Source of the DNA: Coemansia sp. RSA 922
Lineage: Eukaryota > Kickxellomycota > Kickxellomycetes > Kickxellales > Kickxellaceae
Assembly (NCBI GenBank): GCA_027577415.1
Contig: JANBQS010000078.1
Location: forward strand, 1-40,011
Reading direction: 5' to 3'
Length of the DNA stretch: 40,011 bases
Shown here: positions 21,775 through 30,815 of the stretch, piece after piece
How the letters are laid out: each line of letters begins with the position of its first letter
Position numbering within the stretch: position 1 is the stretch's first letter
Made by a program: the position numbers and the translations under genes
The notes under the pieces: model-generated
What the model was told of the DNA's origin: nothing
The model's database searches: none
The model's input: the letters and a program-made list of their open reading frames with translations, nothing else

Positions 21775-23141
21775 ATGAAGCTCTCCTTTTCCACCCTGGC
21801 AGCGGCCGCCATTGGCCTGACTGCCTTCAACACCGCCGAGGCTCAGCAGAACCAGCCCGCCTGCTCGTCCATCTACACTCGCCCGGAGCTCCTCAGCCTG
21901 ACACCCGCCCAGTGGACCAACACCAGAGGCGTCCTGTCGGCCATGCAGCGGGACGGGTGGTTCGGCTGGTTCGCCTACCTGCACAACCAATGGTAAGTTC
22001 CTGCAGTCCTCAACACTGCTAATTGCCGCTCCTGCCCCTTCCTGCCTCTCCTCATTGATTGTCTTGAACAATGCGATCTGCCAAGCCTAAATAAAAGGGG
22101 GAGCAGTAAACAACAAACATCTGCCGATTGCATCAAGCTAAAACATTGCACTCTTTGACTGATTGCAAGTCTCCTTTTGGTCTGAATAGGTTTTCACAGA
22201 TCCACGGTAACAGCCAGTTCTTCCCCTTCCATCGTCGCTTCGTCCAAGACTGGGAGAGCGTCGGCCGGCGGTATAGCGGGAGCTTTGTCCAGCCCTACTG
22301 GGACGAGATGCGCGACTACCGCGTTCCCGCCTCTTCTCAGGTTCTGACCTCCAACTGGGTCGGCGGCAACGGTCAGGGAGCTAACAGATGTGTCACAAAC
22401 GGTAACCAGGGCGGCTGGACCATGTCCTTCCCCAGCAACCACTGCTTCTCGCGTAACTTTGGCAACAACGGCAACCCAACGTCATGGTACTCGCCCGAGT
22501 ACATCCAGTCATTCATCCAGAGAGACACCACCATGGCCCAGTTCCGCCCTGACATTGAGTACTCGCTGCACGGTGTCGTCCACATCAACATTGGCGGCGA
22601 CATGCTCCAGGGCTACAGCCCCAACGACTGGATCTTCATGCTCCATCACACCAACATCGACCGTCTGTGGTGGCAGTGGCAACAGAACAACCGTCTGTGG
22701 ACCATGGACGGCCCCAACTACGATAACAGACCCACCACCCTCGACACTAATATCGCCTACTACAACCAGCCCATCAGGAGCGTCATGCAGCTTGGCTACG
22801 GCAGCATGTGCTACCAGTATGCTAGCAACCCGATCCGCCGCCGCGCCCTTGACGTTGGACTCGAGAGCAACCTCATCAACTCGCTGCCAAAGGACGTTCT
22901 GTCCACTTGGTTCCCTGACACTGCCAAGAAGCCCCCCGTCGTTGCTGCCCGCCCACCTCCTCCTCTGGCCTCTGCTACTCCTGGCGTTTCTGCTGGCAGC
23001 GGCATGCCTTACCCCGCAAAGCTCACCCAGCAGTGGATCCAGATGCACAAGTACAACAAGGCCGATGTTGACAAGGTTGAGAACGATGCTCGCAACTTTG
23101 TTAATGCCATGAACAAGGCCGGCTACAGGTCGCCTATCTAA
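21775..23141 (+). CDS. Secreted tyrosinase 3 (one intron inside the CuA site)
   Basis: Exon 1 runs 21775-21992 and exon 2 runs 22190-23141; the 197-bp intron is TG|GTAAGT...GAATAG|G. The join gives HNQW-FSQIHGN, matching HNQYFNVIHGN of tyrosinase 1, and a 389-residue protein. A signal peptide is clear (MKLSFSTLAAAAIGLTAFNTAEA). CuA: His70, His78 and His87, with FPFHRR in place of FPWHRR. CuB: His200, His204 and His226 (LHHTNIDRLW). The tail has LPKDVLSTWFPD at about 305, a Pro/Ala-rich linker, then KLTQQWIQMHKY through AGYRSPI. It is the only paralog in the array with an intron, and that intron separates the first and second CuA ligands. Its role should match that of its neighbours: extracellular phenol oxidation. 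Confidence 0.93.
21993..22189 (+). other. Intron in tyrosinase 3
   Basis: The donor is GTAAGT and the acceptor is GAATAG, giving 197 bp. Without removal, the reading frame breaks between the first and second copper-A histidines. With removal, the paralogs align without a gap. A branch-site-like CTGAT-type sequence lies near 22160. Confidence 0.9.
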
Positions 23142-23311
23142 TATATCTACCCTCTTTTAAATTATATTTATAATATACTGCCGCCACTTTCTGGCCACAT
23201 TTAATCGATACAAGTTTCAGAATTATATGTTGAAAGCATGTAAAAAAGATAGCCAAAGTGCATTATAAGAAGTGTCGGACACATTAAAAAAAAAAGTATT
23301 TGTATATTTTT

Positions 23312-24703
23312 CTAGTATGGCGACTTGTAAGTGCTGTTGTTTAGCACCTCGACAATCTCGCAGGCATGCTTGTGGAACATCTCGACGCGATCGGCGTCGT
23401 ATCCGTGCATCTTGACCCACTCGGGTGTCAGACGAGGAGGGAATGGAATGGGCTCTCCACAGCCAGAGACCTTCTTCTCCTGGTATGACCTGCGCCTGTT
23501 GGGAGCGCGCCAGCCGTTAAGACCCGGGAAGAAACGACTGACAGCACTGCTGCCTAGTGCGCCCTGAATGCCGCTGTTCTCTAGGATGCGATTGGCCATG
23601 TTGGACGAGCCAGAGAGAACGGGCCGACGACTAGAGTTAGAGTTGGAGCTGGGCTGCTGTTGTTGTTGCTGGTTCGGCTGCTGCGGAGTGTTCGGCTGCT
23701 GCAGAGTGTTCGGCTGCTGCAGAGTGTTTGGCTGCTGTTGAGGGTTCGCGCTGTTAACAGGAGCGCTTCCTCCGGCAGATGGGTACGACTGGGGTGGGCT
23801 TGGGCTAGAGTCATAGGTGTAGCAGACGTTGCCATATCCGAGCACCATGACAGACTCGACAGTAGCACCGTTGAAAGGCACACTGCTATCCTCGGGAATC
23901 ATGTCGCTTAGCGAGGCCGGTCCATTGGAGCCATTGCCGTCGTACATCAAGAATGAATTGTGCGTGTTTTGCCAGTCCCACCAAAGACGATCGAGATTAG
24001 CGTGATGGACCATGAAGCTAAAGTCCTGCGCGGCATATCCCGAGTTCATGTCGCCACCCATGCCCAAGTGAACAGCACCGTGAAGAGAGTACTCGATATC
24101 CTCGCGGAACCTAGCCAGTGAGGTATCAGACTGGATATACGAAGAGATGATCTCTGGCGCGTACCACTGCTTGATTGAGCCGTTGTTATCATAGGTACGG
24201 CGCAGGCAGTGCTGGTTCGGATACGTGAGCTGCGAGTTACCCTGTATTCCATCTGCCAAACAGCTGTCACCGCCCTGACCGTTTGTACCCAAGGCGTTGG
24301 CGCTCAACAAGGGGTCGGCCATGGGGTTGCGAGCGCTCTGAGTGGCATCCCAGTAAGGAACAACAAAGTTGGGGTCGTATCTGCGGCCAATGTTCTCGTA
24401 CTCTAGAATATAGCGGCGATGGAACGGGAAAAAGCACGTGTTGCCGTGAACTCTGCCAAACAGACGGTCATGCGAGGCGCCAAACCGTCCAACCCAACCG
24501 TCTTGTGCCATGCGATTAACGACGTTACCAATGCTCTGCCATTCCTGAGGCGACAGCGTAGCCGCATTCCTGCGCACGCGCATGTTGGTGCAGGTCGCTG
24601 GCGTCGATCTGCCGGGTTGAGCTGGAGTCTGACCCTGTGTCTGCCCTTGGCCCTGGCTCAGTGAGGCCAAGGCAGCAAATACGAGACTGATGGCAATCTT
24701 CAT
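23312..24703 (-). CDS. Secreted tyrosinase 4 with QQPNTL repeats
   Basis: This is a 463-residue protein in one exon, convergent with tyrosinase 3 (170 bp between stops). The signal peptide MKIAISLVFAALASLSQG is followed by a Gln/Thr/Pro-rich stretch. CuA: His78, His86 and His95 (HGNTCFFPFHRR). CuB: His208, His212 and the VHHANLDRLW pair. A Cys sits between the second and third CuA histidines, unlike the other three. After CuB there is a low-complexity segment with four 18-bp repeats (QQPNTL/QQPNTP) and a Gln run, then SRFFPGL in place of the LPxxVLxxWFP element. The tail LTPEWVKMHGY ends in STYKSPY, replacing the AGY of the others. It is the most diverged member. Extracellular phenol oxidase activity is expected because all ligands are present. 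Confidence 0.92.
   Translation of the reverse strand: MKIAISLVFAALASLSQGQGQTQGQTPAQPGRSTPATCTNMRVRRNAATLSPQEWQSIGNVVNRMAQDGWVGRFGASHDRLFGRVHGNTCFFPFHRRYILEYENIGRRYDPNFVVPYWDATQSARNPMADPLLSANALGTNGQGGDSCLADGIQGNSQLTYPNQHCLRRTYDNNGSIKQWYAPEIISSYIQSDTSLARFREDIEYSLHGAVHLGMGGDMNSGYAAQDFSFMVHHANLDRLWWDWQNTHNSFLMYDGNGSNGPASLSDMIPEDSSVPFNGATVESVMVLGYGNVCYTYDSSPSPPQSYPSAGGSAPVNSANPQQQPNTLQQPNTLQQPNTPQQPNQQQQQQPSSNSNSSRRPVLSGSSNMANRILENSGIQGALGSSAVSRFFPGLNGWRAPNRRRSYQEKKVSGCGEPIPFPPRLTPEWVKMHGYDADRVEMFHKHACEIVEVLNNSTYKSPY
23673..23744 (-). repeat. Four 18-bp tandem repeats inside tyrosinase 4
   Basis: Units at 23673-23690, 23691-23708, 23709-23726 and 23727-23744 are nearly identical; the middle two are identical. 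They encode QQPNTL or QQPNTP. Being 18 bp long, copy changes keep the frame. A short (TTG)n tract lies next to them. Confidence 0.85.
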
Positions 24704-26004
24704 ACTAAGCTAAGCCCGTGAAAATCTGTCAATGTCAAAGTACAGAAAAAAAATCTATCGACTGGGGGGAAGAGCAGTAAAAAAAAAAGGTGGGCTTTGT
24801 GTGTCTAAATGATATGTCTAAATGTAAATAAGCGTAAAGCGAGTATATCTAACACTTTGTAGTCGAAAATGACTGTCAGCACCGTGTAGCGACAAGGTAG
24901 AAAAAAAATAAAGCGGAGCGTTGGGAGAAGAGAGAGTATAAGAGGAAAGGAGGTGGGAGGGACAGGGCGAGTGAGCTTAGAAAGGAGGGAAGGAAAAAGA
25001 ACAGAAAAATGGACTCGTTGAGTTTTGCTGGGCAATAGCCAGTTGGAAAGACGCTTGTATTTATTGTTGACAAAATATGTGTGGCTTCACCCTGGCAAGT
25101 TTACATAGCCTGTAAGCGCCATTCTTGTTTTGAGTTTGAAAAGGGGGGGAGAGAAAAAAATGAGTAGCCCCAATACTAGAAGTGGCACACTCTGAGACTT
25201 GCTAGACACAAGCCTGTTAGTTTTTTTGACAATGGACTAGCCAGCCCGGTCTAAACAAATGACCGTATATTCAAAAAGGGGGAGAGAAATGCAGATGTGT
25301 GCGTATTATTTTGAATGAGAGAGCCTTCTGCGCGGAGCCGAGTTGGATATATAACGAAGAAAACGTAAAAAGCCACTAGAGCTATTGTTTCAAGCAAAAC
25401 CCCGTTCATTCTAATAGCTGCTTCGCTAACAAACAATGTTATTCGCCAATTGTGTGCAAAATGCGCCTTCTTGGTGAACTGGGAGCTTGTAGGGGCTGAG
25501 GATCGCCTGAGTGAGGTGCAACATTTTCAAGACCAAAAAAAAAAACAGGGAGCCAGCAAGCCTAGAGAGAACACCTAACAAATTGTGAGCTATCAAGTCG
25601 GTGTTGTCTAACCCTACACAGTATCCTTGCTGGCCCCCCTTGGCACTGCAGGGCCAGATATTATTTCCAATGGCTAGAGGTCCGTGTTTACAAGTTACTA
25701 ACAGACATTGTACGCAAATGTTATTTATAGCTCAACAAGTGGGGCTGCATTTCTTATAAATACATGGCGTGTGGCATGGCTGGGACCAGTAGGAAACAAA
25801 ATGGAACAGAAGCCGAAACCGCTCATGCCAAATATAACTCCATCATTGTCTGATACTGCTTGAGCGTGCGCAGAGTTTTCTGCCTCGTTTCTAGACTGAC
25901 GATAATGAGAGAAATATATCTTTTTTGTACAAAGGACAAAGGAACTTACTATAGAATAAGAGGCTTAAAAGATAACAAAAAAATTGTAGACCTAGAAAGG
26001 GAGG
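24704..26004. other. Intergenic region upstream of tyrosinase 4
   Basis: 1.3 kb between tyrosinase 4 and the 3' end of solenoid gene C, both on the minus strand. It must contain the promoter of tyrosinase 4. On the minus strand the 24900-25020 stretch is strongly pyrimidine-rich, like a leader or promoter tract. I find no supported gene on either strand. Confidence 0.5.
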
Positions 26005-27335
26005 CTACGCACTGCCAAAATTGACTGTAATCGGCGCATCGTCTGTATTTGCTCTCAACGAGTGTCTCTTGCTACCGTCGCCAATGAGCCCTGCCTTCTT
26101 ATCCGTCTTTGATACGTGCAACACGGGCTGGATACTGGAACCAGGCACAGTATGTATATACGTCCTGTTGAGGCCAGTCGTCTCCAAAGAAAAGCCTCCC
26201 ACAAATGAAGCCGGCAGACGCAAGTCAATTGGGCCCTTGGTCGAATTGAGGACTATATCCACAGAGTCATTGTTGTCTGAATCGAGCAACACCTGGGCAG
26301 AGATTTTGGCCTGACTAGTCGACAAATAGAGCTTCTTTTTCGGATACCAACTGCCCTCGATATTGCCCTTGCTAGCCTTCACTTCACATACGCTGGCAAA
26401 TACGTTTTCAGCCATTACGTCGCCATTGGATGTAGCCACAGTTAGCGTGTCCGCCTTTACGTTTCCCAATCCGACGCGCGCATTTGTTGTGGCTGCTGAG
26501 ACTGTCTTTGCATCAATATCCTTGAGGCTGATAATAGCTTCCATGCTAGACGCCACCAAGGAGCTTGCACGAACGTCATCAATGTCCATCCATGCTCCTC
26601 GACCCACGATTTCTACAAGTCCCTCAGAAGATATATCGTGCACAGTGATATTCCCGTAATGCGCCGTAAGTTTCAGCTCGCTTGCTGCCACATCACTAAG
26701 GTGTGCTGGTCCGTGGTCGGTACTTAAACTCAAAGCCTGAAAGTGCGTGTTTCCGAGTAGTGTCGCACCCAATGAGCCGCTGGGAATCTCTACACGGATG
26801 CCAGGATGTGCACTAATCCCATCTTGAATAGGCATGATGATGGACAGCTCAGCGCTGGTCATGCCTAGGTCCCAGATACTCCAATCAACCTCTAGCGCAA
26901 ACACGTACTCGCCTCGCTCGTTCACCTTACTGGTCGCGCGCAACCGACTGTGCAGCGTGGTTGATAGCGAAGAGACTTGCGCCTCTACGTGGACGGTTTG
27001 TCCCCATCGCGTGTCGGTGGCTTTGCTGATGCGTACATTGGTGGTGCGTATTCCTTTTGTGTACACGAATATCGGTCGTGAAAAGTCGTAGTTGACCGTG
27101 ACCGTGTCCAGGCGACTGCTTGTCTGATGGTGTTCAAGGTGTGGCGCATGTGTCGGGAGCTCTAAAAACTCGTTAAAACAATAGGTGTCGGGAGGTTAGT
27201 ATACTGCACTATGGTCAAACTTGATCTTTGAAGTTTGCTTTTTTGGCCTTTAAAACACGTCATACCATTGTTGGTTCCTGCGCTGGTCTTCTCGGACCTT
27301 GTTTCGTTGGAATTCATAACGTTCACCTCGGTCAT
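26005..27335 (-). CDS. Beta-solenoid (DUF4097-like) family protein C
   Basis: Exon 1 runs 27335-27266 (MTEVNVMNSNE...) and exon 2 runs 27161-26005. The 104-bp intron is AATG|GTATGA...TTTTTAG|AG, in phase 1; total 408 residues. There is no signal peptide or membrane segment. The first part, FSRPIFVYTKGI, aligns with FDRPVFIHTSNI of gene B. Beta-strand rungs follow, with turns such as ATTNARVGL and ATSNGDV, then the hinge IEGSWYP, AKISAQVLLD, and the ending GLIGDGSKRHSLRANTDD. The [L/P]PxY motif of the other two paralogs is not visible. It flanks the tyrosinase array on the right as gene B does on the left. The function is unknown. Confidence 0.8.
27162..27265 (-). other. Intron in solenoid gene C
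   Basis: GTATGA donor and TTTTTAG acceptor, 104 bp. It joins a 23-codon first exon in phase 1 to the long exon. The frame is open across the join and the resulting GAG codon leads into ELPTHAPHLEHH. Confidence 0.75.
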
Positions 27336-27495
27336 TAGCTCGAGAAGAAAAAAATGGAATTTAAATAATAGTTTGTGTATTAAAGGGGGTTAAAAGAAAG
27401 AACACTAGCAAAAAAGTCGGATCTTCGGATATCCCTCAGCAAAATCCGTCCACTCACGTGTTCTCAGTCTACTAGTCTTTGCTGATATGTAGAAT

Positions 27496-27846
27496 TTAAA
27501 GATCCGTTCTTCCTCCTAGTACAGTGTGCTTCTTTGAATTGTCAATAATGTGGACTCTAACAACCTTATTCATTTCATCGGCAATCATATTATTATTAAC
27601 TGCCCTGTTCCAAACGTTCTCAAAGGTTAAATAGTCAGGCAGCTCCTCAGTTCTATGACCATCCTTGGATTTTAAGTAATAGACTGGGTTGCGAAGATCT
27701 AGTGTATTCCTAGCAAGATTAAAGGCGGTGCTACCTTGAAGGCTGCTGAGCGTTGAGTTGAGAGCACCTTTTCCAATGTCGACTAGATGCATAGTGTTGT
27801 TAAAGCAGAGCCCAATTTTGTAGGAATCGACAGGACCAGAAAACAT
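27496..27846 (-). CDS. Orphan 116-residue ORF
   Basis: ATG 27846 begins MFSGPVDSYKIGLCFNN and the frame runs to TAA at 27496. There is no signal peptide, membrane helix or motif that I recognise. The protein is Asn/Leu-rich, and its codons are more AT-rich than those of the neighbours. An AG acceptor-like site (TTGCTTAG) lies just before the ATG on this strand, so it may be the last exon of a longer gene or a remnant. It sits between solenoid gene C and a membrane protein, all on the minus strand. Confidence 0.4.
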   Translation of the reverse strand: MFSGPVDSYKIGLCFNNTMHLVDIGKGALNSTLSSLQGSTAFNLARNTLDLRNPVYYLKSKDGHRTEELPDYLTFENVWNRAVNNNMIADEMNKVVRVHIIDNSKKHTVLGGRTDL

Positions 27847-28111
27847 ATGGAGTGGTTCTAAGCAAGGTATTTAGTAAGAAATAGAGCAGTGGTGGTGAAA
27901 TAGAGGAATAATGTATCTGGCTGGACGAGGCATGGAAAAACATGTTGCATTTTATAGCACATGTGCTCTGACTGTAGAGGAAGCTCTTGCTCAGTTTCAC
28001 TTTTGCAATCAGCATGACTGCAAGCAGACTGGGGGAGAGTGCAAGAAGCCTTTCAGTCAGCAGAGCTCATGTCATCTGAGCACCCAAAAAAAATTTATTG
28101 GAAAAACCCCC

Positions 28112-29044
28112 TTACTTGGACTTGTTCTTGGAAACAAGCTCCCACTGTGCACCATGCGTATATGCCGGTGGCCTAGCAGTATGCCTGGCAATAAACAGGG
28201 CCATGGCAGCCTGTGCCAAAATATAAAATGCAGGGCCAACCCAACTAAGCTGAACAAAAAAATAAAACGCCAAAATAAACCCAATTAACAGCGATTCATA
28301 AGCACGGTAGAACTCGACCTGTTGTTTAGGTTTAGCGCCGACATGCGAGAAAAAGGGTTTGAGTAGATCGCGACTAAAGTCACTCATAGCCAAGAGAGAT
28401 TTGAACATGAAAAATGTGGATCGTTTAGATCCAGGCGCCACAACCGACATTGATATAATAGCTACCGATACCGGGTACCCGACAAATCTAGCCATCATAG
28501 TCAGTGCACCAATAGGCATTACTAACCAGCCTACATAGGGGAGACGACCCAAATAGGAAGCAACTAGAGTCATCATGTATCGCTTGAAGAGCCGTTGAAC
28601 CGTGTACTGGATTCTAGCCCAGTGGAATTTTCTCCGCGGCCATTTTTGAAGTACTCGCGAGTACTCTGGATCCACTTCGTCCAACATACCAAAGAATATG
28701 TCTTCGAATAACGATGGCCTCGCATGCACGAGGATATCCAAGCCCAAAAGCGGTAGAGTGGACATGAAGTGGTTTACTGCGTCCCGCGTACTGAGTAACG
28801 CCAAGGTACTCTCAGCAGAGTCATAGCGAAGTAGTATGGATATGCCGTAGTTTGCCGTGCGTAGGATGAATAGAGGGAATATCGCTAGACCGTATATAAG
28901 CGTGTTGGCTATAACCATGCCAGCCACGGTGTACTTTAGTACACGGTATGCCCGAACTTGGACTCGTTTGTTCCGCGCGGCAAACTCGGTTGCCTCGTAG
29001 GCAAGCGCCATGCCCTGGAGAACCTGTCCAGTATTCAAGACCAT
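28112..29044 (-). CDS. Multi-pass membrane protein, possibly EI24/Lds-Rrt8-like
   Basis: ATG 29044 (MVLNTGQVLQGMALAYEATEF) gives 310 residues. The open frame before it encodes a Lys/Phe-rich leader from an A/T tract and is unlikely to be translated. There are at least four hydrophobic segments: YTVAGMVIANTLIYGLAIF, the STLPLLGLDIL region, WLVMPIGALTMMARFVGYPV with VAIISMSVVA, and LLIGFILAFYFFVQLSW with AFYILAQAAMALFI. The layout, with a long amphipathic middle and a paired hydrophobic C-terminus, reminds me of fungal EI24-domain proteins such as yeast Lds1, Lds2 and Rrt8 (lipid droplet and spore wall). That assignment is tentative. The C-terminal tail is cytosolic-looking and basic (KNKSK). 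Confidence 0.7.
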   Translation of the reverse strand: MVLNTGQVLQGMALAYEATEFAARNKRVQVRAYRVLKYTVAGMVIANTLIYGLAIFPLFILRTANYGISILLRYDSAESTLALLSTRDAVNHFMSTLPLLGLDILVHARPSLFEDIFFGMLDEVDPEYSRVLQKWPRRKFHWARIQYTVQRLFKRYMMTLVASYLGRLPYVGWLVMPIGALTMMARFVGYPVSVAIISMSVVAPGSKRSTFFMFKSLLAMSDFSRDLLKPFFSHVGAKPKQQVEFYRAYESLLIGFILAFYFFVQLSWVGPAFYILAQAAMALFIARHTARPPAYTHGAQWELVSKNKSK

Positions 29045-29231
29045 TGACAGCAGCAAGTTTTTGTTTTTTTTTTTTAAAAAGGGCAAAATTTGAAAATTTG
29101 AAACGACAGATAAGAGAGAAGAAAATGAGGCTGCATGTTTGGGGGAGGTGTGGCACAAGTGGACGATGACGAAATGCAGCAGTCGCAATAGAAAAAAAAA
29201 AGAAACTAGTATTACAGAGAAAAAAAGTGGT

Positions 29232-30284
29232 TTAAAAGGGCCTTAGTTCAGGCCACGTAGTTACTAGCTTACTCACGATAAGCTTGTATAGCAGCCTGTT
29301 GCCATTGGCGTTTAGGTTAAAGCCATCTGACAAGTACATTTCATAGCCGTCGAATGGGTTTACGGCGGTCAACTGGGTAGCAAATATGTTTCTTAGCTTG
29401 CCCGAAGCCTGCACAAGATCTGATCCCAGCGCTCCCTCACGAGCAGCAACGACAAGGGGACTTTTGTCCGTAGCCTTTTTGACCATGAGCTCCATAGCAG
29501 TCCACAGATCCACACAGGGCAGCTCCAGCTCCTGAGCCACCGCACAAGTGGCTTCAGCATACATCCGTGTGATCTGATTCTTGTGAATAGCCGGTAACCC
29601 CTTTTTGCGCATATACTCTGTGTGCATGCGGTCGCCGAGAGCCGGTGGAGTGACAAACAGAATACGAGTATGCGGAGAGTAGTGCGCGGACTCTGGGCTG
29701 CGCAATAGCGATACTATGTAGCGCAAGTTCTCAGCAAACAAGAGCACTGGGACGTGCTGGGGACTGCCCTCCGGTACTGCATCGTTCGCGCCAAAACTTA
29801 CAACCAGCAGGCGCAGAGAAGACGATAATCCGGGTATCGTACGCTCGCGAATGTCGGTCCACCTCTTGGGCCCATTGGTTAGTGGCGAGGAATGGCGTTC
29901 CGACCAGCCGAACCATTCCAGCCAGCTGGAGCGAGCACAGGGGGTGGTTTTGGGTAATATCAATTTAGCAACTTTGCGGGCGTCACTGCTGGTGAATTGA
30001 GCAAATCCTCGGTTCAGGATATCCATGCGACGGTCGTAGAAGCGAGAGAGATGTGATAACCACCCGCTATTGTCTGGGTCGGTTGCGGACTGTGTGAGGT
30101 CATCGCCAAAGGCCAGTGCGATATCGTAGGTGGCTCCGTTAAACGCGTTGCCAGTGGTTTGGTACTGCTGTGTGCTACTGCTGTTGCTCTGGTTGCGCAG
30201 ATAGCTGAGATTCAATATGAATAGAGCAGCGACGCATAGAAATGAGAGATAACGAAGAAACGTACGCGAGGATAATGGCCTCAT
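29232..30284 (-). CDS. Membrane-anchored SGNH/GDSL-fold protein, predicted catalytically dead (IAH1-like)
   Basis: ATG 30284 gives 350 residues beginning with a basic stretch and a signal anchor (FLCVAALFILNLSYL). An in-frame ATG at 30398 would add 38 residues. The SGNH blocks are visible: block I ALAFGDDLTQ (60-62), block II LNRGFAQF, block III SFGANDA (Asn167) with GSPQHVPV downstream as in isoamyl-acetate esterase IAH1, and block V SDGFNLNANGN. In active members block I is GDSL and block V is DxxH. Here the nucleophile position is Asp62 and the His position is Asn323, while Asp320 and the oxyanion Gly and Asn remain. So the fold is kept but hydrolysis is unlikely. It is divergent from COA3 with about 200 bp between starts. 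A binding or structural role is inference. Confidence 0.85.
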   Translation of the reverse strand: MRPLSSRTFLRYLSFLCVAALFILNLSYLRNQSNSSSTQQYQTTGNAFNGATYDIALAFGDDLTQSATDPDNSGWLSHLSRFYDRRMDILNRGFAQFTSSDARKVAKLILPKTTPCARSSWLEWFGWSERHSSPLTNGPKRWTDIRERTIPGLSSSLRLLVVSFGANDAVPEGSPQHVPVLLFAENLRYIVSLLRSPESAHYSPHTRILFVTPPALGDRMHTEYMRKKGLPAIHKNQITRMYAEATCAVAQELELPCVDLWTAMELMVKKATDKSPLVVAAREGALGSDLVQASGKLRNIFATQLTAVNPFDGYEMYLSDGFNLNANGNRLLYKLIVSKLVTTWPELRPF

Positions 30285-30488
30285 ATTTGGTGGGAAAGTG
30301 TTGTGAATAGTTGAGAGGGCATGACGGAGAGGCAAGATAGGGCTGCAAAAAAGGCGGGTGATGTTTTTTCTACACACGGCTTGCATTTTGGTGATCATAA
30401 TCGATCAAAAAGTGCAATGAAAAAAATAAAAGCAGACCACTTTTTATCTCTCCGTATTATCAACTTTTTTATTATTATTTTTTGCAAA

Positions 30489-30815
30489 ATGCTATCGCTG
30501 ATTCGCAGGCAGACGAGCGTGGGACGGGAGGTTTATAGAGCAGCAACGACAGTGGTGCGCAATGCGAGCAGCGGACCCGAAATTAACAAGAAGCAGGCAC
30601 TGTACGGCGACTACCACTATCGCGAGTCAATTGAGCGCGGGCGGCAGTCCTACACGACAAGAAATGTGCTGACAGCACTAGGACTTGGCGGGGTTGTTAC
30701 TGGGATATACTTTTACTCGCTAAAGGCTGTACGGCAAGAGGACTACAGCGACATCCCTATGCCACCAGAGCCGTCAGCCGAGCAAAAGAGCAAGTATGAA
30801 AGCACGAACAAGTGA
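30489..30815 (+). CDS. COA3: Cytochrome c oxidase assembly factor 3
   Basis: ATG 30489 gives 108 residues. The N-terminus MLSLIRRQTSVGREVYRAAT is basic and lacks acidic residues up to about position 13, fitting mitochondrial import. A single membrane helix (about NVLTALGLGGVVTGIYFYSL) is followed by KAVRQEDYSDIPMPPE, the signature of the COA3/CCDC56 family in the intermembrane space. COA3 stabilises newly made Cox1 and couples its translation to assembly. The helix and signature spacing match the family, so I am fairly sure. It shares a short divergent promoter with the SGNH-like gene. Confidence 0.85.
   Translation: MLSLIRRQTSVGREVYRAATTVVRNASSGPEINKKQALYGDYHYRESIERGRQSYTTRNVLTALGLGGVVTGIYFYSLKAVRQEDYSDIPMPPEPSAEQKSKYESTNK

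Noticed and set aside
25251..25436. 61-residue minus-strand frame in the tyrosinase 4 upstream region
   Set aside because: Random composition with a chance hydrophobic stretch; no motif and no supporting start context.
27911..28288. 125-residue plus-strand frame
   Set aside because: It overlaps the C-terminus of the membrane protein on the other strand and has no recognisable pattern; it ends in a Lys/Asn-rich tail derived from A-rich DNA.
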